Of a stretch of DNA of 64,000 nucleotides, positions 9,334 through 18,507 are shown in pieces. Made by a program: the position numbers and the translations under genes. How positions within the stretch are numbered: the stretch's first letter is position 1; every line of letters starts with the position of its first letter. A model generated the notes under the pieces. The model saw nothing but the letters and a program-made list of their open reading frames with translations, was not told where the DNA came from and searched no databases. The DNA is from Flavobacterium sp. LC2016-13 (GTDB taxonomy: Bacteria > Bacteroidota > Bacteroidia > Flavobacteriales > Flavobacteriaceae): the NCBI RefSeq assembly GCF_009707955.1, contig NZ_WMDQ01000015.1, forward strand, positions 1 through 64,000, written 5' to 3'.

Positions 9334-9375
9334 CTTGTATAATTAAATAAAAACAATTTAAACAGAAATCAAACC

Positions 9376-9795
9376 ATGAAAAATTTAAACAAAATATTAT
9401 TCGTATTAGCATTAGGCTTAGGTATGTTCGCAACTTCTTGTAGTAGTGATGACAATGAAGGAGAAACAATTGTTCCTATTGAAGGAAAATATAACCTTAG
9501 TAAACAAGGTATTATTGTAGACGGTAAAGAACAATTGGGTGATGCTCCGGCAAACCAACCAGGTTGTAATGGAGATTACTTAGATTTAAGAATAAGCAAC
9601 GCTGCAGTTATTGGTGATTATCAAGGAACTAATTGTTCTTTAACAGAAACTACAGGAACTTATGCAAGATCTCATAATGACTTGACTATTTCTATTGGTG
9701 GTGTAAGTACAACATCTGATATCATGAATTTAACGAACAAAGAATTAAAATTAAAAGATAAAGCTACTGGTATTATCACTGTTTATACAAGATAA
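9376..9795 (+). CDS. Small lipocalin-like lipoprotein, 139 aa
   Basis: The signal peptide ends in lipobox ATSC (Cys22) and is followed at once by SSDDNEGE. That Ser/Asp-rich stretch matches the type of lipoprotein export signal reported for Flavobacteriia, so the protein is probably surface-exposed. The mature part starts with IEGKYNLSKQGIIVDG and continues as short beta-strands separated by turns, the pattern of the many small lipocalin-like (calycin) lipoproteins of Flavobacterium. Two Cys (PGCNGDY, GTNCSL) could form a disulfide. It is monocistronic with a terminator 45 nt after the stop. The fold assignment is tentative and no ligand can be named. Confidence 0.65.
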   Translation: MKNLNKILFVLALGLGMFATSCSSDDNEGETIVPIEGKYNLSKQGIIVDGKEQLGDAPANQPGCNGDYLDLRISNAAVIGDYQGTNCSLTETTGTYARSHNDLTISIGGVSTTSDIMNLTNKELKLKDKATGIITVYTR

Positions 9796-9840
9796 TTAGA
9801 TCAAAAGTAAATCTTTAATTCTTTGTGGATTAAAAGACAA

Positions 9841-9877
9841 AAACGGAAATAACTTTTAAGTTATTTCCGTTTTTTTT
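9841..9877. terminator. Terminator between convergent genes
   Basis: Arms 9841-9853 and 9860-9872 (core ACGGAAATAAC) enclose the loop TTTTAA and are followed by T-rich sequence; A-rich sequence precedes the left arm. It separates the lipoprotein gene from the convergent histidine kinase gene and may serve both. Confidence 0.85.
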
Positions 9878-9898
9878 ATGGATTTTATTTTTTTAGCC

Positions 9899-12800
9899 TT
9901 ATTCAATTGGAAGGTAAATATCAAAAGTGGCACCTTTATCTTTTTCTCCTTTTGCGGTAATAATACCGTTATGGTTTTCTACAATTTTTTTAACAATGGC
10001 AAGTCCAATTCCTGTTCCGTTGTATTGTTCTCTTCCGTGCAAACGCTGAAATACTTCGAATATCTTAGTATTATATTGTTGATCAAAACCAATACCGTTG
10101 TCTGAAAGACTAATGTGGCAATATTTTTTTTCTGGAGATACTAATTCATTATCTATATTTTCACCTTTCTCTATTACGCTTTTAATTTTTATAACAGGCG
10201 AAACATCAGGTTTGGTGAATTTTAGCGAATTACTCACCAAGTTATATATCAATTGCCTGAATTGAAACGGAATAATATCTATTTCGCAGGTTTTAATGCT
10301 TTCTACTACCGCATTTTTTTGTTCGATTTCTTCTTTCAGATCTTCTTTTACTTCATCAATAATTTCAGAAAGATCTATTTTTTCAAATACTCTTTCGGCA
10401 GTACTGGTTCTGGAATAAGAAAGTAAATCATTGATTAAGGTTTGCATTCTTTGCGCCGCATTTTGCATTCTTTGAAATTTATCTTTTCCAATTTCAGATA
10501 AATTTTCAGATTCTCTTTCTATAATCTGTGTGGCAAAAGTCTGGATTTTCCGTAAAGGTTCCTGTAAATCATGGCTCGAAATATAAGCAAACGACTGAAG
10601 TTCCTTATTCATTTTTTCCAGATCAATGTTGTTTTGTTCTAATTCTTTTGTTCGCTCGGCAACTTGTTTTTCGAGTTCATGCGTAAAAGATTTTTCAGTT
10701 TGAATATCTGTAAAAGCACCAACCCATTTTATGATTTTATTGTCTTTGTCATAAACTGGCTCTCCAATAACTGAATGCCATCTGTAGAAACCATTTTTAC
10801 TTCTAATACGAACATCGGTTTTGTACATTTTTCCGGTGACTAAACTATTACTCCATACTTTTATGTTTTCGTCATAATCATCAGGATGAATAATAGCTCT
10901 CCATTCTGCTTCACCAATTGGATGAACACCTGTAAAATCGAACCATTTTCCGGAGGCAAATAAAGCATTTCCTTTTTCATCAGTTTCCCAAATTAGTTGA
11001 GGAATACTTTCTGTCAGGGAACGGAATTTTTTCTCGCTTTCTTCTATTTTTTTTCTGGCTTCAACTTTTTCAGTAACATCAATAATTGTCATTTTTATTC
11101 CTGAAATAGTATTATCTGTCTCACGCATAGGAGCGTATTCAAAATCGATATAAAACTTATCCTGACCATTCTTGGTATTTATATAGAAAAATGATTCAGA
11201 TTCAGAATGTACTTCTCCGGTTGCATAAACCTGATTTAGAAGTTTTGCATATTTTTGTTTGTTGAGTTCGGGAAATACCTCAAATAATTTTTTGCCCTGA
11301 ACATTACTTTCTTCTTTTTGCCATATATTTTTCAAAAGTGCCACATTAGCCATTTCAATTTCCATATCAACGCCTCTTAGTATGGCTTTTGGTACCGGAG
11401 ATTGCATAACAAGGTCTCTGAATCTTTTTTCGCTTTCTTCTAATATGTGCTGATGATTTTTTTCGGTTGTAATATCTCGAACGGTTCCTAATAATCTTTC
11501 AGGTTCGTTTTCGGGATTGTAAAAAACTTTTCCTTTTGCTTCGACCCAATGAATAGAAAGATCATCGCGAATTATTCTGGCTTCATAATGAATATATCCA
11601 TCAATAATGGCATCTTTAAACGCTTTTTCGCGAATATGCAAATCATCAGGATGAACATGAGTAAGTAATTCCTGGTGCGTTAAATATCTGTCGTCTGTAT
11701 ATCCGGTAACAATTTCGAAATACCTTCTTGAATATTGTAAATCTTTTGTTTTTAGGGTTAATTCCCACGTACCAAGTCCGCTGGCTTCAACAATAATATT
11801 AAGTCTTTCCTCGTTTAATTCGATTTTTTTTCTGGCTTCTACTTTTTCAGTTACTTCGGTCACCGTAACAAGGATTCCTGAAATTTCTCCATTTTCCTCC
11901 TTTAGAGGATGGTAAAGAAAATCAAAATAGAATATTTCCAGCTTTCCACTTCTATTTAACGGAATTGGAACTTCATATCCATGATAAGGAATTCCTGTTT
12001 TTAAAACGTTGTCTAAAAGGGCACTAACCGATTCTTTGACCTCAGGTAAGGAATCAAATAAAGGTCTGTTGATAAAAGTACTTTCTTCTCTGCCTACTAA
12101 TTTAAGATAAGCTTCATTAGCCATTTCTGCAACATGTTGTGGGCCACGCAAAATGGTAATTCCAACAGGCGCTTGTTTTACAGTATTACGAAAACGCTTA
12201 TCAGCTTCTTCTATTTTTTTCTTTGCCAGATTTAAATCCGTTATATCTACTCCGGTATTCATTACTCCATAGATACTACCATTTACATCGTATAAAGGCG
12301 TTAAACTATAATTAAAATAATAAGTACCTAATTTTCCGTTTACGGTTAAATCTAATGGTGTATTTCGGGTATGAAAAGATTTTCCGGTTTCCAGAACAGT
12401 ATTTATTTGCTCAAAAACCAATTGATTATCAAGTTCTGGTACAACATCTTTGAAAGATTTTCCTATTACATCATGACCTTTTCCCCAAACATTAATAATA
12501 GAATCATTGGCAAGTTCTACGATCATTTCTTTGCCAACATATACAGCAATAGGAAAAGGTGCATTTTCTACCAAAGCACGAACTTTATGTTCACTTTCTT
12601 CTATTTTAGAACGAGAAATTACTTGTTCAGTAACTTCAATTGCTATTGCGACAATGCCGGAAATACTACCGTCAGTTTCTCTAAGCGCTTCATAAACAAA
12701 ATTAATATAAGTTTCTTCTACCTGTCCGTTTCTAATAAATCTGACAGGTTCTTCGTTACCAATAAATTTTTCACCGGTATTGTAAACATTATCAAGTAAT

Positions 12801-13492
12801 GTCTCCAGATATTGATTTCTTGTTTCGGGAAGTGCATCAAAAATAGGTCTGTTATTTACATTTTCACCAGTCGTGCCCCACAATTGAAGCATTTGCTCAT
12901 TGGCAATTTCTACAATATGATTTTCACCTCTAAAAACACACATGGCGATAGGCGCCTGCATAATATTGTTTAAAAATCGGGCATTGCTTTCTTTTAAGGC
13001 TTGAGCAGTTTTTTTGTTTTCGGTAGTTTCAATTACCGTAACCAAAATTCCGCCAACATCTCCGTTTTCTATTTTTATAGGACTGTATGAAAAATCAAAA
13101 AAACATTCTTCTACAAATCCATTTCGGTGTAATGGTACCATAAAATCAGGAAAACTAACCGCTTTTCCTTTCATAACGTCTGCAAACATAGGACCTATTG
13201 TGTCCCAAATTTCAGAAAATGTTTCTCTGGAACTAATTCCCAGAGCTTGCGGATGTTTGCTCAACCCAAGAATTGGGCGAAAGCCATCATTATAAATTTG
13301 AGTAAAATCATTACCCCAGGCAATATACATTCCAAATGGGTTATTCAGTATCATAGATACGATCGTACAAAGACTTTGTGGCCAGTTATCAGGATTGCCT
13401 AAAGATGTTTTGCTCCAATCTTTAGCGCGAATAAACTCGCCCATTTCTCCACCGTCAGCTAGAAAATAATGTTCATTATTTGTACTGCCCAT
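9899..13492 (-). CDS. Soluble sensor histidine kinase with about seven PAS modules
   Basis: The 1197-aa protein has no signal peptide or membrane span, so it senses a cytoplasmic cue. About seven PAS/PAC units follow one another (roughly 30-160, 165-290, 300-420, 430-550, 560-680, 690-810, 815-935). Several are linked by near-identical helices (VTEKVEARKKIEE). The fifth and seventh have the HPDD motif of the PAS_3 type. A coiled coil leads to HisKA with SSHDLQEPLRKI (His974), then HATPase_c with N-box NLVSNSLKFT, DNGIGFD and GTGIGLAIVKKIV. This resembles redox- or light-sensing PAS kinases, but no ligand-binding residue can be assigned. It starts 12 nt after the response regulator gene in the same operon. 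Confidence 0.88.
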   Translation of the reverse strand: MGSTNNEHYFLADGGEMGEFIRAKDWSKTSLGNPDNWPQSLCTIVSMILNNPFGMYIAWGNDFTQIYNDGFRPILGLSKHPQALGISSRETFSEIWDTIGPMFADVMKGKAVSFPDFMVPLHRNGFVEECFFDFSYSPIKIENGDVGGILVTVIETTENKKTAQALKESNARFLNNIMQAPIAMCVFRGENHIVEIANEQMLQLWGTTGENVNNRPIFDALPETRNQYLETLLDNVYNTGEKFIGNEEPVRFIRNGQVEETYINFVYEALRETDGSISGIVAIAIEVTEQVISRSKIEESEHKVRALVENAPFPIAVYVGKEMIVELANDSIINVWGKGHDVIGKSFKDVVPELDNQLVFEQINTVLETGKSFHTRNTPLDLTVNGKLGTYYFNYSLTPLYDVNGSIYGVMNTGVDITDLNLAKKKIEEADKRFRNTVKQAPVGITILRGPQHVAEMANEAYLKLVGREESTFINRPLFDSLPEVKESVSALLDNVLKTGIPYHGYEVPIPLNRSGKLEIFYFDFLYHPLKEENGEISGILVTVTEVTEKVEARKKIELNEERLNIIVEASGLGTWELTLKTKDLQYSRRYFEIVTGYTDDRYLTHQELLTHVHPDDLHIREKAFKDAIIDGYIHYEARIIRDDLSIHWVEAKGKVFYNPENEPERLLGTVRDITTEKNHQHILEESEKRFRDLVMQSPVPKAILRGVDMEIEMANVALLKNIWQKEESNVQGKKLFEVFPELNKQKYAKLLNQVYATGEVHSESESFFYINTKNGQDKFYIDFEYAPMRETDNTISGIKMTIIDVTEKVEARKKIEESEKKFRSLTESIPQLIWETDEKGNALFASGKWFDFTGVHPIGEAEWRAIIHPDDYDENIKVWSNSLVTGKMYKTDVRIRSKNGFYRWHSVIGEPVYDKDNKIIKWVGAFTDIQTEKSFTHELEKQVAERTKELEQNNIDLEKMNKELQSFAYISSHDLQEPLRKIQTFATQIIERESENLSEIGKDKFQRMQNAAQRMQTLINDLLSYSRTSTAERVFEKIDLSEIIDEVKEDLKEEIEQKNAVVESIKTCEIDIIPFQFRQLIYNLVSNSLKFTKPDVSPVIKIKSVIEKGENIDNELVSPEKKYCHISLSDNGIGFDQQYNTKIFEVFQRLHGREQYNGTGIGLAIVKKIVENHNGIITAKGEKDKGATFDIYLPIE

Positions 13493-13504
13493 TCAAATAT
13501 ATTT

Positions 13505-13954
13505 TTAGGGTTGAAGGATAAAATGTTCTTTGGCAGGTTGTTTAAAATTATTTCCTGCAGTTACTGCAAGGGCATTTTCAATCACCTTTTTTAATTTAGA
13601 AAAATCACCCGGTTTTCTGATATAATATATTGCACCTTTTTCATACATCTGATCAACAATAGTCATATCAAGAGAAGTAGAAAAAATGATAACAGGAAGA
13701 TCTCTTAAATCAGCTGCTTGTTTAATTTCAGTCAAACACTCAACACCATTTTTTCGAGGCATATTCAAATCCAGAAAAAGAATATCAGGAAGATTATCAG
13801 ATACATTATTTCTTAGAAAATCCATAAGTTCTACGCCATCATTAACCGTTGCAAGAGAGACAGGAAGTAGTAAATCATCAAGGGCTTCCCTAAAAAAAGC
13901 GCAATCATCTTCATCATCATCTGCAAGTAAAAGGTTGTATTTGTGGGTATTCAT
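13505..13954 (-). CDS. Single-domain response regulator
   Basis: The 149-aa protein is one CheY-like receiver domain with no output domain. The acidic pocket is ADDDEDD (residues 11-17), the phosphoacceptor is Asp62 in FLDLNMP, the Ser/Thr switch is in IIFSTS, and the Lys is in IRKP (Lys114). It is the first gene of a two-gene operon with the multi-PAS kinase. It resembles the small receivers paired with phytochrome-like or PAS kinases (Rcp1 type). It may relay phosphate to another partner or modulate the kinase. No DNA-binding region exists, so the output is unknown. Confidence 0.88.
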   Translation of the reverse strand: MNTHKYNLLLADDDEDDCAFFREALDDLLLPVSLATVNDGVELMDFLRNNVSDNLPDILFLDLNMPRKNGVECLTEIKQAADLRDLPVIIFSTSLDMTIVDQMYEKGAIYYIRKPGDFSKLKKVIENALAVTAGNNFKQPAKEHFILQP

Positions 13955-14167
13955 CTTATTGTAATAAATTTTAAAGAAAAAAATGAGCTATTTTAAATTT
14001 TAACTCAATTGTAAAGGACTTTTCGTACTGCTAATATAAAACTAATTTTATTAGTATTATTCAAGTGTATTTTAATAAGCCGGAATCTTCTGTTTCTTTA
14101 CGGTTTTACGTATTAATTTGTATGAAAAATTATGCTAATAAACCTTCTTGTTTATTCTCTAAAGCTA

Positions 14168-17100
14168 TTATTTATTCATTGCAATATAATCAGACGGCGA
14201 CATAGTGAAATGCTTTTGAAAGTTTCTGCCAAAGCTAGTTTGCGATTTATAACCCACCATTTCGGCAATTTCATACATTTTATAGTTTTCATTCAAAAGC
14301 AATTCCGCAGCTCTTTTTAAGCGCACAAGATTGATTAATTCGTTCGGACTTAAATTCGAAATATCCTTAATTTTTCGGTATAAAGTAGATCGGCTCATAT
14401 TCATGATTTCAGCCAGCGATTCTACACTTAAATCCTGGTCTGTAATATTTTTCAGGATTTCTTCATCGAGTTTTTTCAGGAATTTTTCGTCCGTTTTATT
14501 GTGCGCAATGCTTTTAATATGCGAAAGAGGAGAACTCGCATAATAATTCATAATCTGTTTTCGGTTTTCGATCAGATTATTCGCTGCAACCTTTAAGTAA
14601 TCCATCGAAAATGGTTTTGCAATATATGCATCAGCACCAACTTCAAGACCGTCAATTTGAGATTTAAGCGAATTTTTTGCCGTTAATAAAATCACGGGAA
14701 TATGACTTGTTTCGAGATTCGTTTTAATTCTTTTGCACAAAGTAATACCATCCATAACCGGCATCTGAACATCACTTATAATCAATTGAATATTTTCGTT
14801 ATGAATAATTTTTAATGCATTTTCTCCATTATCAGCCTTCAGAACTGTATACGATGAACCTAATTCTGTTACAATAAAATTTAAAAGATCTTCATTGTCT
14901 TCAACCACCAAAACCTGCGTTTTTTCATGTTTAATTTCAATTTCAACCTTCTCTGTTTCTTTTGAGTTTTCTTCCTTTTCAGAATCAGTATAAAACATAA
15001 ATTCTTCTTCCTGATGCAAAGGCACAACAAGTTCGAAAATGTTTAATTGAGAATCCGCAATCAACTGCAAACTTCCGTTATGCAATTGTGCCAGTGAATT
15101 TGCCAGCGAAAGCCCAATTCCTGTTCCGGATGTTGTATCCATATTATCAACCCTGAAAAAAGGCTCAAAAATTTTATCTTTCAATTGAAACGGAATCAGT
15201 TCGCCATCGTTTTTGACTATTAATGTCAATTTTTTTTCATCTCTGAAAAGCGTTATCGAAACCTTGTTTTTAGAATATTTTATGGCATTGCTAATTAAAT
15301 TACTCAGGATTTTTTTGAAAGCCTCTTTATCAACAAAAGCAAAAATTTCTTTTTCGCCTAATTCCAGTTCAAATTCAATTCCTCTTTCTTCAATCAATTG
15401 ACTGAATCTCAAGTATAAATTTCGAACCATCGAGGAAATATTAGCTTCAACAAAAGTCAGTTTTAGTCCGCCGATTTCTGATTTTCTAAAATCTAATAAT
15501 TCATTCACCAATTTTAATAATCGGGAAGTATTTTTTTTCATTATAGAAAGATTCTGCGGCACTTCTGCAGATTGATGTTCCATCACCAAAAGTTTCTCCA
15601 AAGGTCCTTTTATAAGCGTTAGAGGTGTTCTTATTTCGTGTGCGACATTGGTAAAAAAGTCAATTTTAGCCTGATAAATTTCCTTTTCTTTTTCATCATT
15701 CAGATGTTTTATTTTTCGGTTATTTTTAACCTGTGTCAGGTTTTGCGAATAACGTATGATGTAATAAAACGAACCGCAAATCAATAAAAAATAGAAAAAA
15801 TAAGCATAAGAACTTGCCCAGAATGGAGGTAATATGACAATTTTTAATTCAACCTCTTTACTCCAGACACCAAAACTATTTAACGATTTCACCTTAAAAA
15901 CATAATCGCCAGGAGCCAGTTCTGTAAAAAAAACTTTGTTGTTGCGACCCAGATAAACCCAATCGTTATTTACAGTTTCGAGTTTATACCAATATTCTGT
16001 AAGTTCCGGCGCCGTATAATTTAAAGATGCAAACTCCAGATTAAACGACGATTGGTTGTTGTCGAGTTCCAGTTCATCAATATGCGAAATAGACTGTTTT
16101 ATAGGCGAATCATTTTCGCTGGCACCAATATCTTTATTATTAATTTGAAGATTGGTAATAAAAATAGAAGGCGTGTATTTATTCTTAGTAAAATTCTTTG
16201 GATTAAAACTGATCATTCCGTTGAGGTTTCCAAAATACATATCGCCATTTGCATCCTTAAAAGCTGAGCTGTAATTAAACTGATCGCTCAATAAACCATT
16301 TGCAGTCGTATAAATTTTGATGTTTTTATGATCTGAACCAAATTTCACCAAACCTTTAGAAGTCGTAAGCCATAAATTTTTGGCATCATCTTCTAAAATA
16401 GAATAAAATACATTACTCGGAAATCCGTTTTTGGTCGTGAATTTTTTAAAAGTTCTTGTTTTCTTATCAAACAAATTCAAACCGTTTTCAGTAGCAAACC
16501 ATAAATTTTTGCTGCTGTCTTCAAAAATAGTATTGATCGAATTGTTGCTAATGCCATTTGGATTTTTGTAGTCATAAATAAAAACCTCTTTTTTTCTGGT
16601 TTTTGGGTTATAAAAAAACAATCCGTCCCTATAACTTCCAGCCCAGTAATTTCCGTCAATATCTTCCTTAAAGTTTGTGTAATGAGCCGTTTCCGGAAAT
16701 ATTTTCAGGATGTCAAAATTATCTTTTTGTTCATTATAACTATAAATTCCAGAAGTTGTAATAACCAGAAGCTCTTTCTTTTTTGTTTCATAAAAAGAAA
16801 AAATAAAATTACTGTGTAAACCTGTCGAAGGATCATTAGCACTATAATGTCTGATAACCGCGCCCGATTTTCGATCTAAAACATCCAGACCATGCTCAAA
16901 AGTTCCCACCCAAATTTTGTCTTTTCGAGGCAATAAAGCATGAATATTGTAATATGAAACGCCGCTTTTGCTTCCGTTGGGCAAATACGAAGTAAATTTT
17001 CCCGTTTTCGGATTAAATCGATTCAAACCTGCATCTTCAGTTCCAATCCAGAAATCACCCGAAACATCTTTATGTATTTCCCTTACAGCGCTTCCGCTAA

Positions 17101-18118
17101 TCGAATTCTGATTGTTTTGCGGAAAATATTTCTTGAATTGCGTGTATTGTTTCTGATGATAATTGATGCCGCCAAAATAAGTTCCAATCCAGATCCCGTT
17201 TTCCTTATCAATAGTAATAGAATAAGCCGCATTATCTGAAATCGCATACGGATCGTTGTAATTTTTTTTAAGATTGATGGTGTTTTTCGTTTTCAGATTA
17301 TAAACATAAACGCCGGATTCACTTGCAATCCAAAGTTCTTCATTTCCTTTTTTCTTAAACTGTCGGACAAAAACCGGTTCTTTAATATTGAATTTTAACT
17401 CAGATGTAGTTTTGTCTTTTCGATTATAAAGCAAAACACCATGATCCTGAGTTCCTATCAAAATATTGTTTTGATCTAAAGCATAAATAATAGTAATTCT
17501 AAAATTTGTTTTATCAGAAGGCGGATTCAAAACAATATTTTCAAACGAAAGGCTTTCTTCAGAATAGTGGTAGATTTTATTTAAGGATGAAGCCCAGATT
17601 TCACCTTTAGAATCTCTGGTAATCGAAGTTGCAATAAAGTATTTGTTCGGATTAAATGTTTTGGTTTCTTTTTTTGCAGGCGTGTATTTATATAAAATGT
17701 TTCCTGAAATAAACCAGATATTTCCATTTTTATCATGATTAATATCGTTTATCCTGTCATTTATAGCTTCGTTTAAAACAACAAACTGATCTGTTTTTTT
17801 ATTATACAGATATAAACCCTTATCAGTTCCTACCCAAATAGTTCCCTGATAGGCGTGCAGCGACTGAATATAATTACTTCCCAGACTGTGTACAGGATCG
17901 TTTTGGCTTCTGTAGGTTTTAAAACGATAGCCGTCGAATCTGTTTAAACCATCCTTAGTTCCAAACCACATAAAACCATCTTCATCCTGAATTGAAGTAA
18001 TAACCGTGTTGTTAGAAAGACCTTCTTCAACCTGAAAATGTTTAAAATAATATTCCTGAGCGTGAATAAAATTTATTGAAAAAACTATAAAAAATATAAA
18101 AAGAAAGAATTTACGCAT
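14168..18118 (-). CDS. Hybrid two-component regulator (HTCS) of PUL1
   Basis: I choose the ATG at 18118 (MRKFFLFIFFIVF...IHAQ) because it gives a clean signal peptide; an in-frame ATG at 18154 would prepend 12 residues that spoil it. The 1316-aa protein has a periplasmic sensor of many ligand-sensor propeller repeats (W-G-T/S-DGLNRFD type) over about residues 20-680 and a Y_Y_Y domain. A membrane span lies near 770-790. HisKA follows with NVAHEIRTPLTLIKG (His827), then HATPase_c (GTGIGLSLANSL), a receiver with ISDVQMPVMDG (Asp1116), and a C-terminal AraC helix-turn-helix (MVGYKSQTSFGRNFQKHF). Such regulators bind oligosaccharides in the periplasm and activate the neighbouring PUL. It faces SusC divergently across a 389-bp gap, so it most likely controls 18508-31375. 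Confidence 0.93.
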   Translation of the reverse strand: MRKFFLFIFFIVFSINFIHAQEYYFKHFQVEEGLSNNTVITSIQDEDGFMWFGTKDGLNRFDGYRFKTYRSQNDPVHSLGSNYIQSLHAYQGTIWVGTDKGLYLYNKKTDQFVVLNEAINDRINDINHDKNGNIWFISGNILYKYTPAKKETKTFNPNKYFIATSITRDSKGEIWASSLNKIYHYSEESLSFENIVLNPPSDKTNFRITIIYALDQNNILIGTQDHGVLLYNRKDKTTSELKFNIKEPVFVRQFKKKGNEELWIASESGVYVYNLKTKNTINLKKNYNDPYAISDNAAYSITIDKENGIWIGTYFGGINYHQKQYTQFKKYFPQNNQNSISGSAVREIHKDVSGDFWIGTEDAGLNRFNPKTGKFTSYLPNGSKSGVSYYNIHALLPRKDKIWVGTFEHGLDVLDRKSGAVIRHYSANDPSTGLHSNFIFSFYETKKKELLVITTSGIYSYNEQKDNFDILKIFPETAHYTNFKEDIDGNYWAGSYRDGLFFYNPKTRKKEVFIYDYKNPNGISNNSINTIFEDSSKNLWFATENGLNLFDKKTRTFKKFTTKNGFPSNVFYSILEDDAKNLWLTTSKGLVKFGSDHKNIKIYTTANGLLSDQFNYSSAFKDANGDMYFGNLNGMISFNPKNFTKNKYTPSIFITNLQINNKDIGASENDSPIKQSISHIDELELDNNQSSFNLEFASLNYTAPELTEYWYKLETVNNDWVYLGRNNKVFFTELAPGDYVFKVKSLNSFGVWSKEVELKIVILPPFWASSYAYFFYFLLICGSFYYIIRYSQNLTQVKNNRKIKHLNDEKEKEIYQAKIDFFTNVAHEIRTPLTLIKGPLEKLLVMEHQSAEVPQNLSIMKKNTSRLLKLVNELLDFRKSEIGGLKLTFVEANISSMVRNLYLRFSQLIEERGIEFELELGEKEIFAFVDKEAFKKILSNLISNAIKYSKNKVSITLFRDEKKLTLIVKNDGELIPFQLKDKIFEPFFRVDNMDTTSGTGIGLSLANSLAQLHNGSLQLIADSQLNIFELVVPLHQEEEFMFYTDSEKEENSKETEKVEIEIKHEKTQVLVVEDNEDLLNFIVTELGSSYTVLKADNGENALKIIHNENIQLIISDVQMPVMDGITLCKRIKTNLETSHIPVILLTAKNSLKSQIDGLEVGADAYIAKPFSMDYLKVAANNLIENRKQIMNYYASSPLSHIKSIAHNKTDEKFLKKLDEEILKNITDQDLSVESLAEIMNMSRSTLYRKIKDISNLSPNELINLVRLKRAAELLLNENYKMYEIAEMVGYKSQTSFGRNFQKHFTMSPSDYIAMNK

Positions 18119-18507
18119 TGTTCTGAATTTTTGTATAAAAAAGATGTTCTTCAAATCGTCTCAATCTTATTCCAAATGTTGCAAGAAATTTATTTTTATT
18201 CCAAAATGATACAATTTGAATCATTTGAGATAGATTTTGACACAAATCAATCATTTTATTTTGAATAAAAATCATCTACTTTGGATTTTCAAATAAATCA
18301 TATTGATAATTTTTAGCACTAAAAAATACACTATCAATAAAATAAAGTTTGAAAAAATAAATCATGTTTAATTTACTAGACAAAATGACCTCATTATTAT
18401 TAATGAGCAATATAGATTTTTTTTCGTTCATAGAGAATGATTAAAATTTATAATGCAATTTTAAAAAACCAACCAAAAAAAATGAAACTATCTAAAATGA
18501 AAAATCA
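18119..18507. promoter_or_regulatory. Divergent regulatory region of PUL1
   Basis: The gap between the HTCS gene and susC is AT-rich and contains short repeated TTTGA motifs. It also has an inverted repeat GATTT-N6-AAATC at 18233-18248 and a TACTTTG at 18277-18283 that resembles a degenerate -7 element. These are candidates for the AraC-type binding site and the susC promoter, but no single element is convincing. An ATG at 18482 opens a 9-codon frame whose TGA overlaps the susC ATG. Confidence 0.4.

Noticed and set aside
12371..12799. 142-codon plus-strand frame in the multi-PAS kinase gene
   Set aside because: It is antisense to a clear PAS-coding region and has no start context or family.
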